DNA of 64,000 nt from Bacterioplanes sanyensis (GTDB taxonomy: Bacteria > Pseudomonadota > Gammaproteobacteria > Pseudomonadales > Oceanobacteraceae): assembly GCF_014652515.1 (NCBI RefSeq), contig NZ_BMYY01000003.1, positions 1-64,000 of the forward strand, given 5' to 3'. Below the pieces are notes generated by a model. That model was not told the DNA's origin and did no database searches. It saw only the letters and a list, made by a program, of their open reading frames with translations. This document shows positions 33,487 through 43,183 of this stretch, one piece after another; position 1 is the stretch's first letter, and each line of letters begins with the position of its first letter. The translations under genes were made by a program, and so were the position numbers.

Positions 33487-35883
33487 TTAACCTTTGTCGT
33501 TGTTCGGGCTCTGTGCCGCTTGATACATGGCTTTTAGGCGCGCTACCACGTCGGCATTGATGCTGCCTTTAGGGAACTTCCCTGCGGCGTTGGCGGTGCC
33601 CGCTTTGCGTTGCAACAACAGGCTCAAAGCTTGGTCGACGTGGCGGACAGCATGGATATGAAACTGTCGGTTGGCCACCGCTTCCACCACTGCTTGGCTT
33701 AAAACCAAGTTGCGTTGGTTGGCCGCTGGAATGATCACGCCTTGCTTACCGGTCAGGCCGCGGGCTTGGCATAAGCGAAAGAAACCTTCGATTTTCTCAT
33801 TGGCGCCGCCGATGGCTTGAACCTCTCCGTACTGATTGACCGAGCCAGTCACAGCGAACGACTGTGATACTGGGCTCTTGATCAGCGCAGAGATGAGACA
33901 CACGAGCTCAGCTAGGGAAGCGCTATCGCCATCGATGTAGCCGTAAGACTGCTCCATGGCAATGTGGGCGGTCATGGCAAGTGGGAAGTCCAGTGCGTAG
34001 CGATGGCCGAGAAAGCCGCTGATGATCATCACGCCTTTTGAATGAATGGCCTGCCCCAGATCAACTTCGCGCTCAATGTCCACCACGCCTCGGGTGCCAG
34101 GGAACACAGTGGTGGTAATGCGCGCCGGTGAGCCAAAGCTGGTGTCGCCCAGAGACATGACGGTCAGGCCGTTGATGTTACCGATGGCAGTACCGTCGGT
34201 TTGTAACAACACCGTACCCTCCAGCATTTGCTCAAACAGTTTGTCGTATACGCGCCCAGTGCGCTCTTTTTTGGCATTGAGTGCACGCTCGATATGGTGT
34301 GCTTCAATCTGTTGGTCGTTGGCCATTTGACGCAAAAAGTCGGCTTCAGATAATAGGTCAAACTGCTCGCCGATGCGGGCACTTAAAGCATCTTGACGCT
34401 CGGCTAGGCGCGCACTGAACTCCAGCATGCGTACCATGCCGCCGTGGCTCATATGGGCCATTTGCTGCTCATCGATGCGACTGCGCAGCAGTCGAGCATA
34501 GGCGTGAATATGGTCGCTATCGGCTTGCAAGTCGCCGTCGAAATCAACCACAGCTCGGAACAGACGACGGAAATCCTCATCGTACTCTTGCAGTAAATAG
34601 TAAATTTGGCGTGAGCCAATCAGTACCAACTTCAGCTGCAGTGGAATGGTTTGTGGCAACAGGGTTGTGGTGTTGAGCATGCCTAGGTCGGCGTAGGGGG
34701 ATTCTATTTTCAACTGGCCAGATTGCAGTGCGCGCTTCAGCGCTTCCCATACCAGTGGCTCAGACAAAACCTTCTCGGCATCGACTATTAAGTAGCCGCC
34801 GTTGGCGCGGTGGAGGGCGCCTGGGCTAATGCGACGGTAGTTGGTGACCAGAGCGCCTTGCTCGTTGGCGTATTCAATGCGGCCGAACAGGTTGGCGTAG
34901 CTTGGGTGCGGCTCGTAAATAACGGGTGCGCCACTGTTGGATTGGTGGCGGGTAACGATGTTGGGCAGCAGTGCTTCTTCCAGAGAGCTGCGTTTGTTGT
35001 ACTCCTCGCGTAACTCTAACATGCGCTCTTCAATCAGCTCCTCTAGTACCAAGCGCGGTAGGTGTGCTTCGACATCGTTGAGGTAATCGCTCATGGCCGA
35101 ATGGTCAGCAAACTGCTGACGCAGCGGTTCGAGTAGTGGAGCAATGGCTTCTTTGATGGTGACCTGATTCAGTTCGCGTAATGAGTTGGACGATTCGCGC
35201 TTCCATTGCGGCAACTCGGATAACTGTTCGCCCAGCATCTGCTCCAGTTCAGCAATGGTGTTGTGGAACTCGTCACGCTCTGCTTCGGGTAGCTGTGCAA
35301 ACTCCGTCTCATCCAATGCTTTGCCTTCCCGCATGGGGGTAAAACTAATCGCAGATGAATCACGATATACGGCCACGCCGCGCTTGTGTGCTTCGCGCTC
35401 GATCTGTTCGATGGCCTTGTCATAGCGACGGTTGAAGGCGTAGTCGATGGCGGCTTTTTTTTGCTGGTAGGACGGGTGTTCGAAAGCCGCAGGAAAGGTG
35501 GCTAAGAGCTGATTGATCAGCTCATGAATATGCTCTTGGTAGCGTTGAGCTTCATCGGGTTGCAGTTTTAATGCGCGGGGCTCGCGCGGGTTGTCGAAAT
35601 GATTGACATAACACCAGATGTCCGGGGTTGTTTGGCGTTTGCCTTCATTGCGTAGGTACTCGCGCACATATGAGGAGCGGCCCGTGCCCGTTTCTCCCAT
35701 GACAAAGATGTTGTAGCCGGGGCGTTTCATGGCGACGCCAAACTGAATGGCATTTACCGCCCTTTCTTGACCGAGTACCCCTTGAAAGGCGTCGAGCTCA
35801 GCGGTGCTGGCTGGTAATCGGTTTGAATCCAGTTGGTGAGTCAGTTGGTCGCTGCTTAGGCGAGTATCTGAAAGCGATGGCAT
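33487..35883 (-). CDS. Lon-related ATP-dependent protease (YcbZ/LonB-like)
   Basis: A 798-residue protein with an AAA-type ATPase part: Walker A GETGTGRSSYVREYL near residue 63, and GGYLIVDAEKVLSEPLVWEA near 360. The C-terminal Lon protease domain has the catalytic Ser in GDSASLAELVCLISAL near 647 and Lys in GGANEKIEGFF near 690. Bacterial members resemble E. coli YcbZ. It is convergent with the hybrid kinase, with only 8 bp between the stops. A role in protein quality control is expected. Confidence 0.92.
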   Translation of the reverse strand: MPSLSDTRLSSDQLTHQLDSNRLPASTAELDAFQGVLGQERAVNAIQFGVAMKRPGYNIFVMGETGTGRSSYVREYLRNEGKRQTTPDIWCYVNHFDNPREPRALKLQPDEAQRYQEHIHELINQLLATFPAAFEHPSYQQKKAAIDYAFNRRYDKAIEQIEREAHKRGVAVYRDSSAISFTPMREGKALDETEFAQLPEAERDEFHNTIAELEQMLGEQLSELPQWKRESSNSLRELNQVTIKEAIAPLLEPLRQQFADHSAMSDYLNDVEAHLPRLVLEELIEERMLELREEYNKRSSLEEALLPNIVTRHQSNSGAPVIYEPHPSYANLFGRIEYANEQGALVTNYRRISPGALHRANGGYLIVDAEKVLSEPLVWEALKRALQSGQLKIESPYADLGMLNTTTLLPQTIPLQLKLVLIGSRQIYYLLQEYDEDFRRLFRAVVDFDGDLQADSDHIHAYARLLRSRIDEQQMAHMSHGGMVRMLEFSARLAERQDALSARIGEQFDLLSEADFLRQMANDQQIEAHHIERALNAKKERTGRVYDKLFEQMLEGTVLLQTDGTAIGNINGLTVMSLGDTSFGSPARITTTVFPGTRGVVDIEREVDLGQAIHSKGVMIISGFLGHRYALDFPLAMTAHIAMEQSYGYIDGDSASLAELVCLISALIKSPVSQSFAVTGSVNQYGEVQAIGGANEKIEGFFRLCQARGLTGKQGVIIPAANQRNLVLSQAVVEAVANRQFHIHAVRHVDQALSLLLQRKAGTANAAGKFPKGSINADVVARLKAMYQAAQSPNNDKG

Positions 35884-36053
35884 TAGCGGTGTTTATCCTT
35901 TTTAACAAGCCAAAAACGTCGGCTGGTCAGTGACAGTTCAGCCCAGTAACGAGTGATAGTAGCGGCCTGACCTACGCCCCGGCAAACCTTCTGCTGTCAG
36001 GGCGTTGCAATTGCTTTGCAGGCTTGGATAATGTGCGCCCCCTTGGAGTCCGT

Positions 36054-36332
36054 ATGTCTGTACAGCCTGAAGATAGAACCACCATCGATATGTTTGCGGC
36101 ACGCCGTCGAGGTCGTCCGCGCAGCAACCCTTATGATCGCTCATTGCAATGTCGAGTGAACAAGCGCAGCCAACGTCAGCGCGACAAAGCGCGTGGACTG
36201 AAACGCTTGGAAGTAAAGGTGCCCCACGCCATTGTCGAGCATTTGGACGATGCTTGTGAGCAGCTGCAGTTGAATCGCGCCGAAGTTATGGAGCTTGCCC
36301 TGCGCCATTGGTTGCATTTGGGCGACGACTGA
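36054..36332 (+). CDS. ybfE: YbfE-like ribbon-helix-helix protein
   Basis: A 92-residue basic protein that follows the E. coli YbfE pattern closely: DRTTIDMFAARRRGRPRSNP, then RVNKRSQRQRDKARGLKRLE and a C-terminal ribbon-helix-helix-like part (LDDACEQLQLNRAEVMELAL). In enterobacteria ybfE belongs to the LexA regulon. I looked for a CTGT-N8-ACAG box upstream and found none, so SOS control is not supported by sequence here. GGAG lies 5 bp before the ATG at 36054. Confidence 0.8.
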   Translation: MSVQPEDRTTIDMFAARRRGRPRSNPYDRSLQCRVNKRSQRQRDKARGLKRLEVKVPHAIVEHLDDACEQLQLNRAEVMELALRHWLHLGDD

Positions 36333-36451
36333 TGGTATCCGAGCTTATCTGCTACAAAGCATGTGAGCATTTGTCCCAATAGCACAACTGCGAATTGTGT
36401 TAGCACAGCACTGTCGCTATGCTCGGTACAAACTTACCAAGGATCCCCTTT

Positions 36452-36949
36452 ATGCAATGGATGCGTTTGTCTTTGTTATTGGCCTCGGTGGCGGCCTCAG
36501 GTAGCCTCTTAGCCTCCCATCAGCATGAACTGGCCCAACCGGTTCCACTCTATAGCAACCCAGCTTTAGCTCTGTCCGTGCGACATACAGATAGCGGCTG
36601 GCAGTTGCTGCTGTGCCACAATGACGCTCGTGAGTTACAAACGCAGCATCCATTGGTGTTGTCCGTTGATGGCGAATTTATGCGTCTGTCGTCGGCGGGG
36701 CAAATGGTTGAGCGAGAAGGTTATCAGTGTCACGCTTTTCGTACTCGATTGGAGCGGTTGCAGCGCATGGCAGAGGCCCGACAGGTGTTGTTGCGTGCCT
36801 TTTTTGTAGAGGGGCGATTAGACACCCGAGTAACGGGCACCGAAGCGGATTATTTGACCCGTCCACGCTTGTTGGGACCCTTGGGGCAAATTGGCCGCTT
36901 CATTGATAACAGCAGTGTGGCTGAAAATTCGCTTGTAAGTGGTGGATAA
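36452..36949 (+). CDS. Exported hypothetical protein
   Basis: A 165-residue protein with a signal peptide (MQWMRLSLLLASVAASGSLLA). The rest holds short strand-like segments (WQLLLCHNDAREL, HPLVLSVDGEFMRL) and two cysteines. ATG at 36452 has AAGGA at good spacing. I do not recognise it. It lies directly before the ffs RNA gene. Confidence 0.6.
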   Translation: MQWMRLSLLLASVAASGSLLASHQHELAQPVPLYSNPALALSVRHTDSGWQLLLCHNDARELQTQHPLVLSVDGEFMRLSSAGQMVEREGYQCHAFRTRLERLQRMAEARQVLLRAFFVEGRLDTRVTGTEADYLTRPRLLGPLGQIGRFIDNSSVAENSLVSGG

Positions 36950-36953
36950 ACGC

Positions 36954-36981
36954 TTGATTTTTCAATGAGTTTTGCTATTGT
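36954..36981 (+). promoter_or_regulatory. Candidate sigma-70 promoter of ffs
   Basis: TTGATT, a 16-bp gap, then TATTGT about 28 bp before the predicted 5' end of the SRP RNA. A GC-rich stretch (CGCGTCCTCCG) follows, as often seen downstream of stringently controlled stable-RNA promoters. Confidence 0.45.
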
Positions 36982-37009
36982 TCGCGTCCTCCGAGTAATC
37001 GGACGTTGT

Positions 37010-37122
<113 letters not shown>

Positions 37123-37133
37123 CCATTTCTGTC

Positions 37134-37162
37134 CTGACAATCTTTTCACGACGCGCTAAGAT
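37134..37162 (+). promoter_or_regulatory. Candidate sigma-70 promoter of dnaX
   Basis: CTGACA, a 17-bp gap and TAAGAT lie 36 bp before the dnaX ATG at 37198. Both boxes are close to consensus. Confidence 0.5.
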
Positions 37163-37197
37163 GGCGCCCATCTTTGTTTTCCGGTAGCGGAAATTTC

Positions 37198-39066
<1,869 letters not shown>

Positions 39067-39098
39067 TGTGGCTGGCCACTAAATAAGAGGAAATCACC

Positions 39099-39425
39099 AT
39101 GATGAAAGGCGGAATGGGCAACCTGATGAAACAGGCCCAGAAGATGCAAGAGCAAATGCAAAAGGCGCAAGAAGAACTGGCTAATGCAGAAGTTCAGGGC
39201 GAAGCCGGTGCTGGTTTAGTTAAAATCACCATGAACGGCCGCCATGATGTCAAACGCGTTGAAATTGATGATGCCGTTATGTCTGAAGACAAAGAAATGC
39301 TGGAAGACTTATTGGCCGCTGCCGTCAACGATGCGGTGCGCAAAATCGAGCAGCGCAATCAGCAGGAAATGGGCAAGCTGACCGAAGGTATGGGTCTGCC
39401 AGCGGGCATGAAACTGCCATTCTAA
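39099..39425 (+). CDS. ybaB: YbaB/EbfC family nucleoid-associated protein
   Basis: A 108-residue protein with the family core: [20 protein letters not shown], then [18 protein letters not shown], and the Met-rich Gly C-terminus ([12 protein letters not shown]). YbaB binds DNA as a dimer and is usually encoded between dnaX and recR, as here. GAGG precedes the ATG by 8 bp. Confidence 0.95.
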   Translation: MMKGGMGNLMKQAQKMQEQMQKAQEELANAEVQGEAGAGLVKITMNGRHDVKRVEIDDAVMSEDKEMLEDLLAAAVNDAVRKIEQRNQQEMGKLTEGMGLPAGMKLPF

Positions 39426-39429
39426 TGTT

Positions 39430-39936
39430 ATGGCATTGGCGCCGGCACACCAGCAGTTAATACGAGAGCTGCAGCGCTTACCCGGCGTTGGGCCTAATGC
39501 GGCCGCCCGTTGGTCCGAGTGGCTGCTGACGAGGGGCAATGGTACAGGCTTGGCACAGGCGCTCTCTGAGGCGCTAGCTGCAGAGCACTGTCAACAATGT
39601 CGGCGCTTGGCTTCGGGCCCACTTTGCCGAGCGTGTGAGCAGGTCGAGGAACCACTGCGGCTGGCGGTGGTGGCCTCAGAGCAGCAGGCAGACAAGTTAC
39701 TGGCTACGGGTTATCCCGGTTACTGCTTTATATGTCACGGCCGGCTTTCGCCCAGCCAAGGGGTGGGCCCAGAGGCGTTGGGCTTCATGCACTTGATTGA
39801 CCGAAACTGGCAACGCGTTGATGCACTGTTTGGTCGTCAGGTTGAAGACCAAGCGACGGTATTGTATTTGCGCCAGCTCTTTCACGGACGTGCCGATGTC
39901 CATCACATTACAGAGGAGGACGGGTGGCAGCGTTAA
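39430..39936 (+). CDS. recR: Recombination mediator RecR, shortened and divergent
   Basis: A 168-residue protein; RecR is normally about 200. The N-terminal helix-hairpin-helix (LQRLPGVGPNAAARW) and the zinc finger (CQQCRRLASGPLCRAC) are intact, as is HGRLSPSQGVGPEALG. In the Toprim domain the acidic residue expected in VVExxxD appears replaced (LAVVASEQQAD). The C-terminal GGELExxDxxTLxxAL segment of normal RecR is absent; the gene stops inside the rnd start. RecR with RecO loads RecA onto gapped DNA. Here the ring-forming core may be retained while the C-terminus is lost. Position after ybaB confirms orthology. Confidence 0.85.
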   Translation: MALAPAHQQLIRELQRLPGVGPNAAARWSEWLLTRGNGTGLAQALSEALAAEHCQQCRRLASGPLCRACEQVEEPLRLAVVASEQQADKLLATGYPGYCFICHGRLSPSQGVGPEALGFMHLIDRNWQRVDALFGRQVEDQATVLYLRQLFHGRADVHHITEEDGWQR

Positions 39937-41078
39937 AAATTCCTGAGCCTACCTGGCTCACGACCAATGCGGCTTTGGCAGAAGCCTGTCACGACTGGCT
40001 GCGTGAGCCTTACCTGGCTGTCGATACCGAATTTGTGCGCACACGCACGTATTTTCCTCAGGCAGGCCTGGTGCAAGTCGCCAGTCGTCAGGGAAGCTAC
40101 TTAATTGATCCATTGACGATCAATGATTGGCAGCCATTGGCTGAGGTGTTTGAGCATCCGTTGGTGGTCAAGGTGTTTCATGCTTGCGCCGAAGATCTTG
40201 AAGTGTGTCGCTTACTGACCGGTGTCGTGCCATCACCATTGGCCGACTCACAGTGGGGGGCCGCGCTGGCTGGTATGGGCGGCTCATTGGGGTTTCAGAA
40301 AATGGTTAAAGAGTTGCTGAACCTCAACCTGCCGAAAGAGGAGACGCGCTCGAACTGGCTAGAGCGCCCCTTGCGTCCAGAGCAGGTGCGCTACGCTACG
40401 GCCGACGTGCACTATTTGCACAAGCTCTACCCCAAGCTGATTCGGCGGCTAAAAATTTTGGGGCGTGAATCTTGGTTGAGTGAGGACTGTCAGCGCTGGG
40501 TGCAGCAAGCGTTGGCCCCTGATGATTTGAGCAGTTTATACCGTCGCATTAAGCTCGCTTGGAAGCTAAGGCCGCAGGAGCAGCTGGTGTTGCAGCAGCT
40601 GGCGGTGTGGCGTGAGCAACAGGCACGTGCTCAAGATGTGCCGCGCGGTAAAATTGCCGATGACCAAGGTTTGTGGAACTTGGCGCGTTTTAAAGCAAAA
40701 AACCGTGACCAGCTCGCTAAAGCGGGCATGCGCCCAGCGCTGATTCGTGAGCACGGTAAGGATGTTTTAAAAATAATTGATCAGGCGCTGCAACTGGATC
40801 GGCAATACTGGCCCGCTGCCCTCGACAAACCCTTGTCGCCGTTGGCCGGTCAGTGGATGAAAAAACTGCGCCAGGCGGTCGCCGAAAAAGCCGAGCTGTT
40901 AGAGTTACCGGCCGATGTGCTGGCTAAAAAAAAGGCGCTGGATGTACTGCTGCGATCTGGCTATCCTCGCGGGCCCTTCCGTTTGCCGGATGAGCTAAGC
41001 GGCTGGCGACGGGCAGAAATTGGAGATTACTTGGTACGACTGCTGGAAGAGTGCGGTCGTGGCGAGACAACAGGCTAA
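39924..41078 (+). CDS. rnd: Ribonuclease D
   Basis: A 384-residue 3'-5' exoribonuclease of the DEDD family. Catalytic motifs are LAVDTEFVRTRTYFPQ near residue 31, FHACAEDLEVCRLL near 85 and YATADVHYLHKLYP near 154, followed by two HRDC domains. It matures tRNA 3' ends. The GTG start at 39924 overlaps the end of recR by 13 bp, so the two are coupled. Confidence 0.95.
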   Translation: MAALKIPEPTWLTTNAALAEACHDWLREPYLAVDTEFVRTRTYFPQAGLVQVASRQGSYLIDPLTINDWQPLAEVFEHPLVVKVFHACAEDLEVCRLLTGVVPSPLADSQWGAALAGMGGSLGFQKMVKELLNLNLPKEETRSNWLERPLRPEQVRYATADVHYLHKLYPKLIRRLKILGRESWLSEDCQRWVQQALAPDDLSSLYRRIKLAWKLRPQEQLVLQQLAVWREQQARAQDVPRGKIADDQGLWNLARFKAKNRDQLAKAGMRPALIREHGKDVLKIIDQALQLDRQYWPAALDKPLSPLAGQWMKKLRQAVAEKAELLELPADVLAKKKALDVLLRSGYPRGPFRLPDELSGWRRAEIGDYLVRLLEECGRGETTG

Positions 41079-41080
41079 TT

Positions 41081-41371
41081 ATGAGCAAAGTGTTATGCGA
41101 CGTATACAAGTCGCGCAAGAAAGACGAAACCTATTTGTATGTGGCTCGCCGCGATGGCATGTCGCAAGTACCTGATGAGCTGAAAGAACTGTTTGGTGAA
41201 GCGCAACTGGCGTTGACCATGATCATAACACCGGACAAAAAGCTGGCGCGCACTGACGGCGCACGAGTACTGCAGCAAATCGACGAGCAAGGCTACTACC
41301 TGCAGCTACCGCCGCCCCGTGAAACCTACATGCTGGATCTATTTTGTAAGCGTGATGCCGACGATGACTGA
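41081..41371 (+). CDS. ycgL: YcgL family protein
   Basis: A 96-residue protein with the YcgL pattern: CDVYKSRKKDETYLYVARRD and the C-terminal YYLQLPPPRETYMLDLF. Function is not established. It begins 2 bp after the rnd stop; the rnd-ycgL-ycgN order is common in gammaproteobacteria. Confidence 0.93.
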   Translation: MSKVLCDVYKSRKKDETYLYVARRDGMSQVPDELKELFGEAQLALTMIITPDKKLARTDGARVLQQIDEQGYYLQLPPPRETYMLDLFCKRDADDD

Positions 41372-41801
41372 GCCTTTTTGGCAGCGTAAAACGCTAGAGC
41401 AAATGACACCGTCAGAGTGGGAGTCATTGTGCGATGGCTGCGCTAAATGCTGTTTGCATAAGCTAGAAGATGAAGACACGGGTGATGTTTATTACACCGA
41501 TGTGCACTGTCGCTACCTCAATACTGACAACTGTCAGTGCACTGTCTATGAACAGCGTCAGCAAAAGGTGCCGCACTGCGTGTGGTTAACACCTGAGCAA
41601 GCGCACGAGTTTTTTTGGCTGCCAGACACCTGTGCCTATCGCTTGTTAGCGGAGGGCAAGCCGTTGCCGTCTTGGCACCCCTTGATTACCGGCGATGCTA
41701 ACAGCGTGCATCAAGCGGATGTTTCATTGCTGGGCAAGGGTGTGAGTGAAACTCAGGTTAACGAGCAAGACTGGGAAGATCACATTATCTGGAAAGCATA
41801 A
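41364..41801 (+). CDS. ycgN: YcgN family cysteine-cluster protein
   Basis: A 145-residue protein with the conserved cysteine cluster: SLCDGCAKCCLHKLEDEDTG, then CRYLNTDNCQC and WLPDTCAYRLLAEGKPLPSW. The cluster probably binds metal. The start at 41364 overlaps the end of ycgL; 41355 is an alternative. No function has been assigned to the family. Confidence 0.92.
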   Translation: MTEPFWQRKTLEQMTPSEWESLCDGCAKCCLHKLEDEDTGDVYYTDVHCRYLNTDNCQCTVYEQRQQKVPHCVWLTPEQAHEFFWLPDTCAYRLLAEGKPLPSWHPLITGDANSVHQADVSLLGKGVSETQVNEQDWEDHIIWKA

Positions 41802-41802
41802 T

Positions 41803-42165
41803 ATGGCAATCATGATGGAATACTGGCCGTTTTGGCTGATCTATTTGCTCGCCGCTGCCATCGGCTTGTGGTGCTGGGGTCAATGCTTTTTCTGGCTGCG
41901 CTCCAGTGAAGCGCGACGAGTGATGTACGCCGTGGGCGCTGTGTTGCTGTTGACGCCGGCTCCGGCAGGCGAAGGTTTGAGTCATCTGGCGCCGGCGCTG
42001 GTGGTGGTGCCGTTTGCCTGGTTGGATGGCAGCTTAGAGCAAGCGATGCCGGCACTTAACTGCTGGTTGGCAGCCTTGGGCATAGCGGCTGTGGTGTTGG
42101 CGCTCAGGGCGTTGTTGGTTTATTTCACCAGTGCCAACGAAGACGACAGTGAGCACTCTGCTTAA
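41803..42165 (+). CDS. Small membrane protein, unknown
   Basis: A 120-residue protein with three to four hydrophobic segments (WPFWLIYLLAAAIGLWCWG, VMYAVGAVLLLTPAPAG, CWLAALGIAAVVLALRALLV) and an acidic C-terminus. It starts right after ycgN and is presumably the last gene of the rnd operon, since a strong terminator follows. Confidence 0.65.
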   Translation: MAIMMEYWPFWLIYLLAAAIGLWCWGQCFFWLRSSEARRVMYAVGAVLLLTPAPAGEGLSHLAPALVVVPFAWLDGSLEQAMPALNCWLAALGIAAVVLALRALLVYFTSANEDDSEHSA

Positions 42166-42181
42166 CCTATCTCATTTCTAA

Positions 42182-42236
42182 TCAGGGGTGTTGATCGTTT
42201 TTTATTCAGCTCGCCCCTGACTTTTCTTTTTTTTAT
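42182..42236 (+). terminator. Rho-independent terminator after the dnaX-rnd-ycgN gene run
   Basis: Arms TCAGGGG and CCCCTGA flank a 25-bp loop and are followed by CTTTTCTTTTTTTT. The 7-bp GC-rich stem with the T-run is convincing, though the loop is long. Confidence 0.65.
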
Positions 42237-42380
42237 TACTTTTCTGGCTAACTCCCAAATCTTTGCTAATTTTTACAGCAGGCGTTTACACGGTTCCCGG
42301 ACGCTGAAGCATTGGGGCTTCCCCTCATGGAGCAATGGACCGCTGCGGCTCGATCCGCTGCGTAGGAAGAGGTTGGAAAT

Positions 42381-43049
42381 ATGGCAAATCATATTTTTAT
42401 TCTGGCGACGGTAATGCTGCTGGCCGGTATTTTTGGCGGGCTGGTGAATTATTACCTCTACGGTGATAAAGACCCAGATGCAGCCAGCCTGCCGCGCTTT
42501 TTGGTGGTTGGGGTGGGGGCGTCTTTCCTAGTGCCAGTAGTGCTGGATATGGTCAACAGCGAGCTAGTGCTAGAAAGCCAGGGTGATCCATCGCGGTTGT
42601 TGATTTTCACTGGCTTTTGTTTGATTGCCGCGCTGCTCAGTCGCTTCCTGATTGATAACCTATCCGACCGAATTCTTAATGAAGCACAAATGGCAAAGCA
42701 GCGCTCGGAAGAAGTGCAGCAAAACTTACGTACCATGCAAACTGAGTTGCTGCCTTTAATTGACACCGAAACCGAGCAGGACGCTTCCCAAGGCGATCCA
42801 GAGTCGGTTCAGATCAACGAAGAGCTGGATGTCACTTCCACCCAAGTGCTGCGCATTCTGGCCAGTGGCCGTTTTATTTTCCGCTCGCTGGGCGGGGTCT
42901 GTCGCGAGGCCAACGAAGAAGAATCCACCATTTTAAAAACCTTGAATGTTCTGGTAGTGAAAAGCCTGGCTGGCAAGGTCAGCGGCAAAAATGGGGTGCG
43001 CTGGCACATCACGGAGAAGGGGCGCCGGGTGTTAGAAAACAACTTGTAG
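42381..43049 (+). CDS. Membrane-anchored coiled-coil / winged-helix protein
   Basis: A 222-residue protein. Three hydrophobic segments occupy the first 95 residues (IFILATVMLLAGIFGGLVNY, FLVVGVGASFLVPVVLDM, LLIFTGFCLIAALLSRFLI), then a coiled coil (NEAQMAKQRSEEVQQNLRTM). A C-terminal winged-helix-like domain (QVLRILASGRFIFRSLGG to VRWHITEKGRRVLE) ends it. It resembles proteins named YEATS-associated helix-containing in databases, but I cannot verify this. It may sense at the membrane and bind DNA or protein in the cytoplasm. GGAAGAGG precedes the ATG. Confidence 0.6.
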   Translation: MANHIFILATVMLLAGIFGGLVNYYLYGDKDPDAASLPRFLVVGVGASFLVPVVLDMVNSELVLESQGDPSRLLIFTGFCLIAALLSRFLIDNLSDRILNEAQMAKQRSEEVQQNLRTMQTELLPLIDTETEQDASQGDPESVQINEELDVTSTQVLRILASGRFIFRSLGGVCREANEEESTILKTLNVLVVKSLAGKVSGKNGVRWHITEKGRRVLENNL

Positions 43050-43183
43050 TTCGGTTTCCAAGTGTTAGAGCGGTGAATGAATCAGGGCACCTGCGGTCAA
43101 GCAGTGTGCCCTTTTTACTGCAAATTACAGTCCTGCGCGCTGTGGCCGATAATGACAGTATTGTGAAGTAGAAGGGGAGTGCT

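Noticed and set aside
35884-36053. LexA box upstream of the ybfE-like gene
   Set aside because: No CTGT-N8-ACAG was found; the CTGTACAG inside the start of the gene has the wrong spacing.
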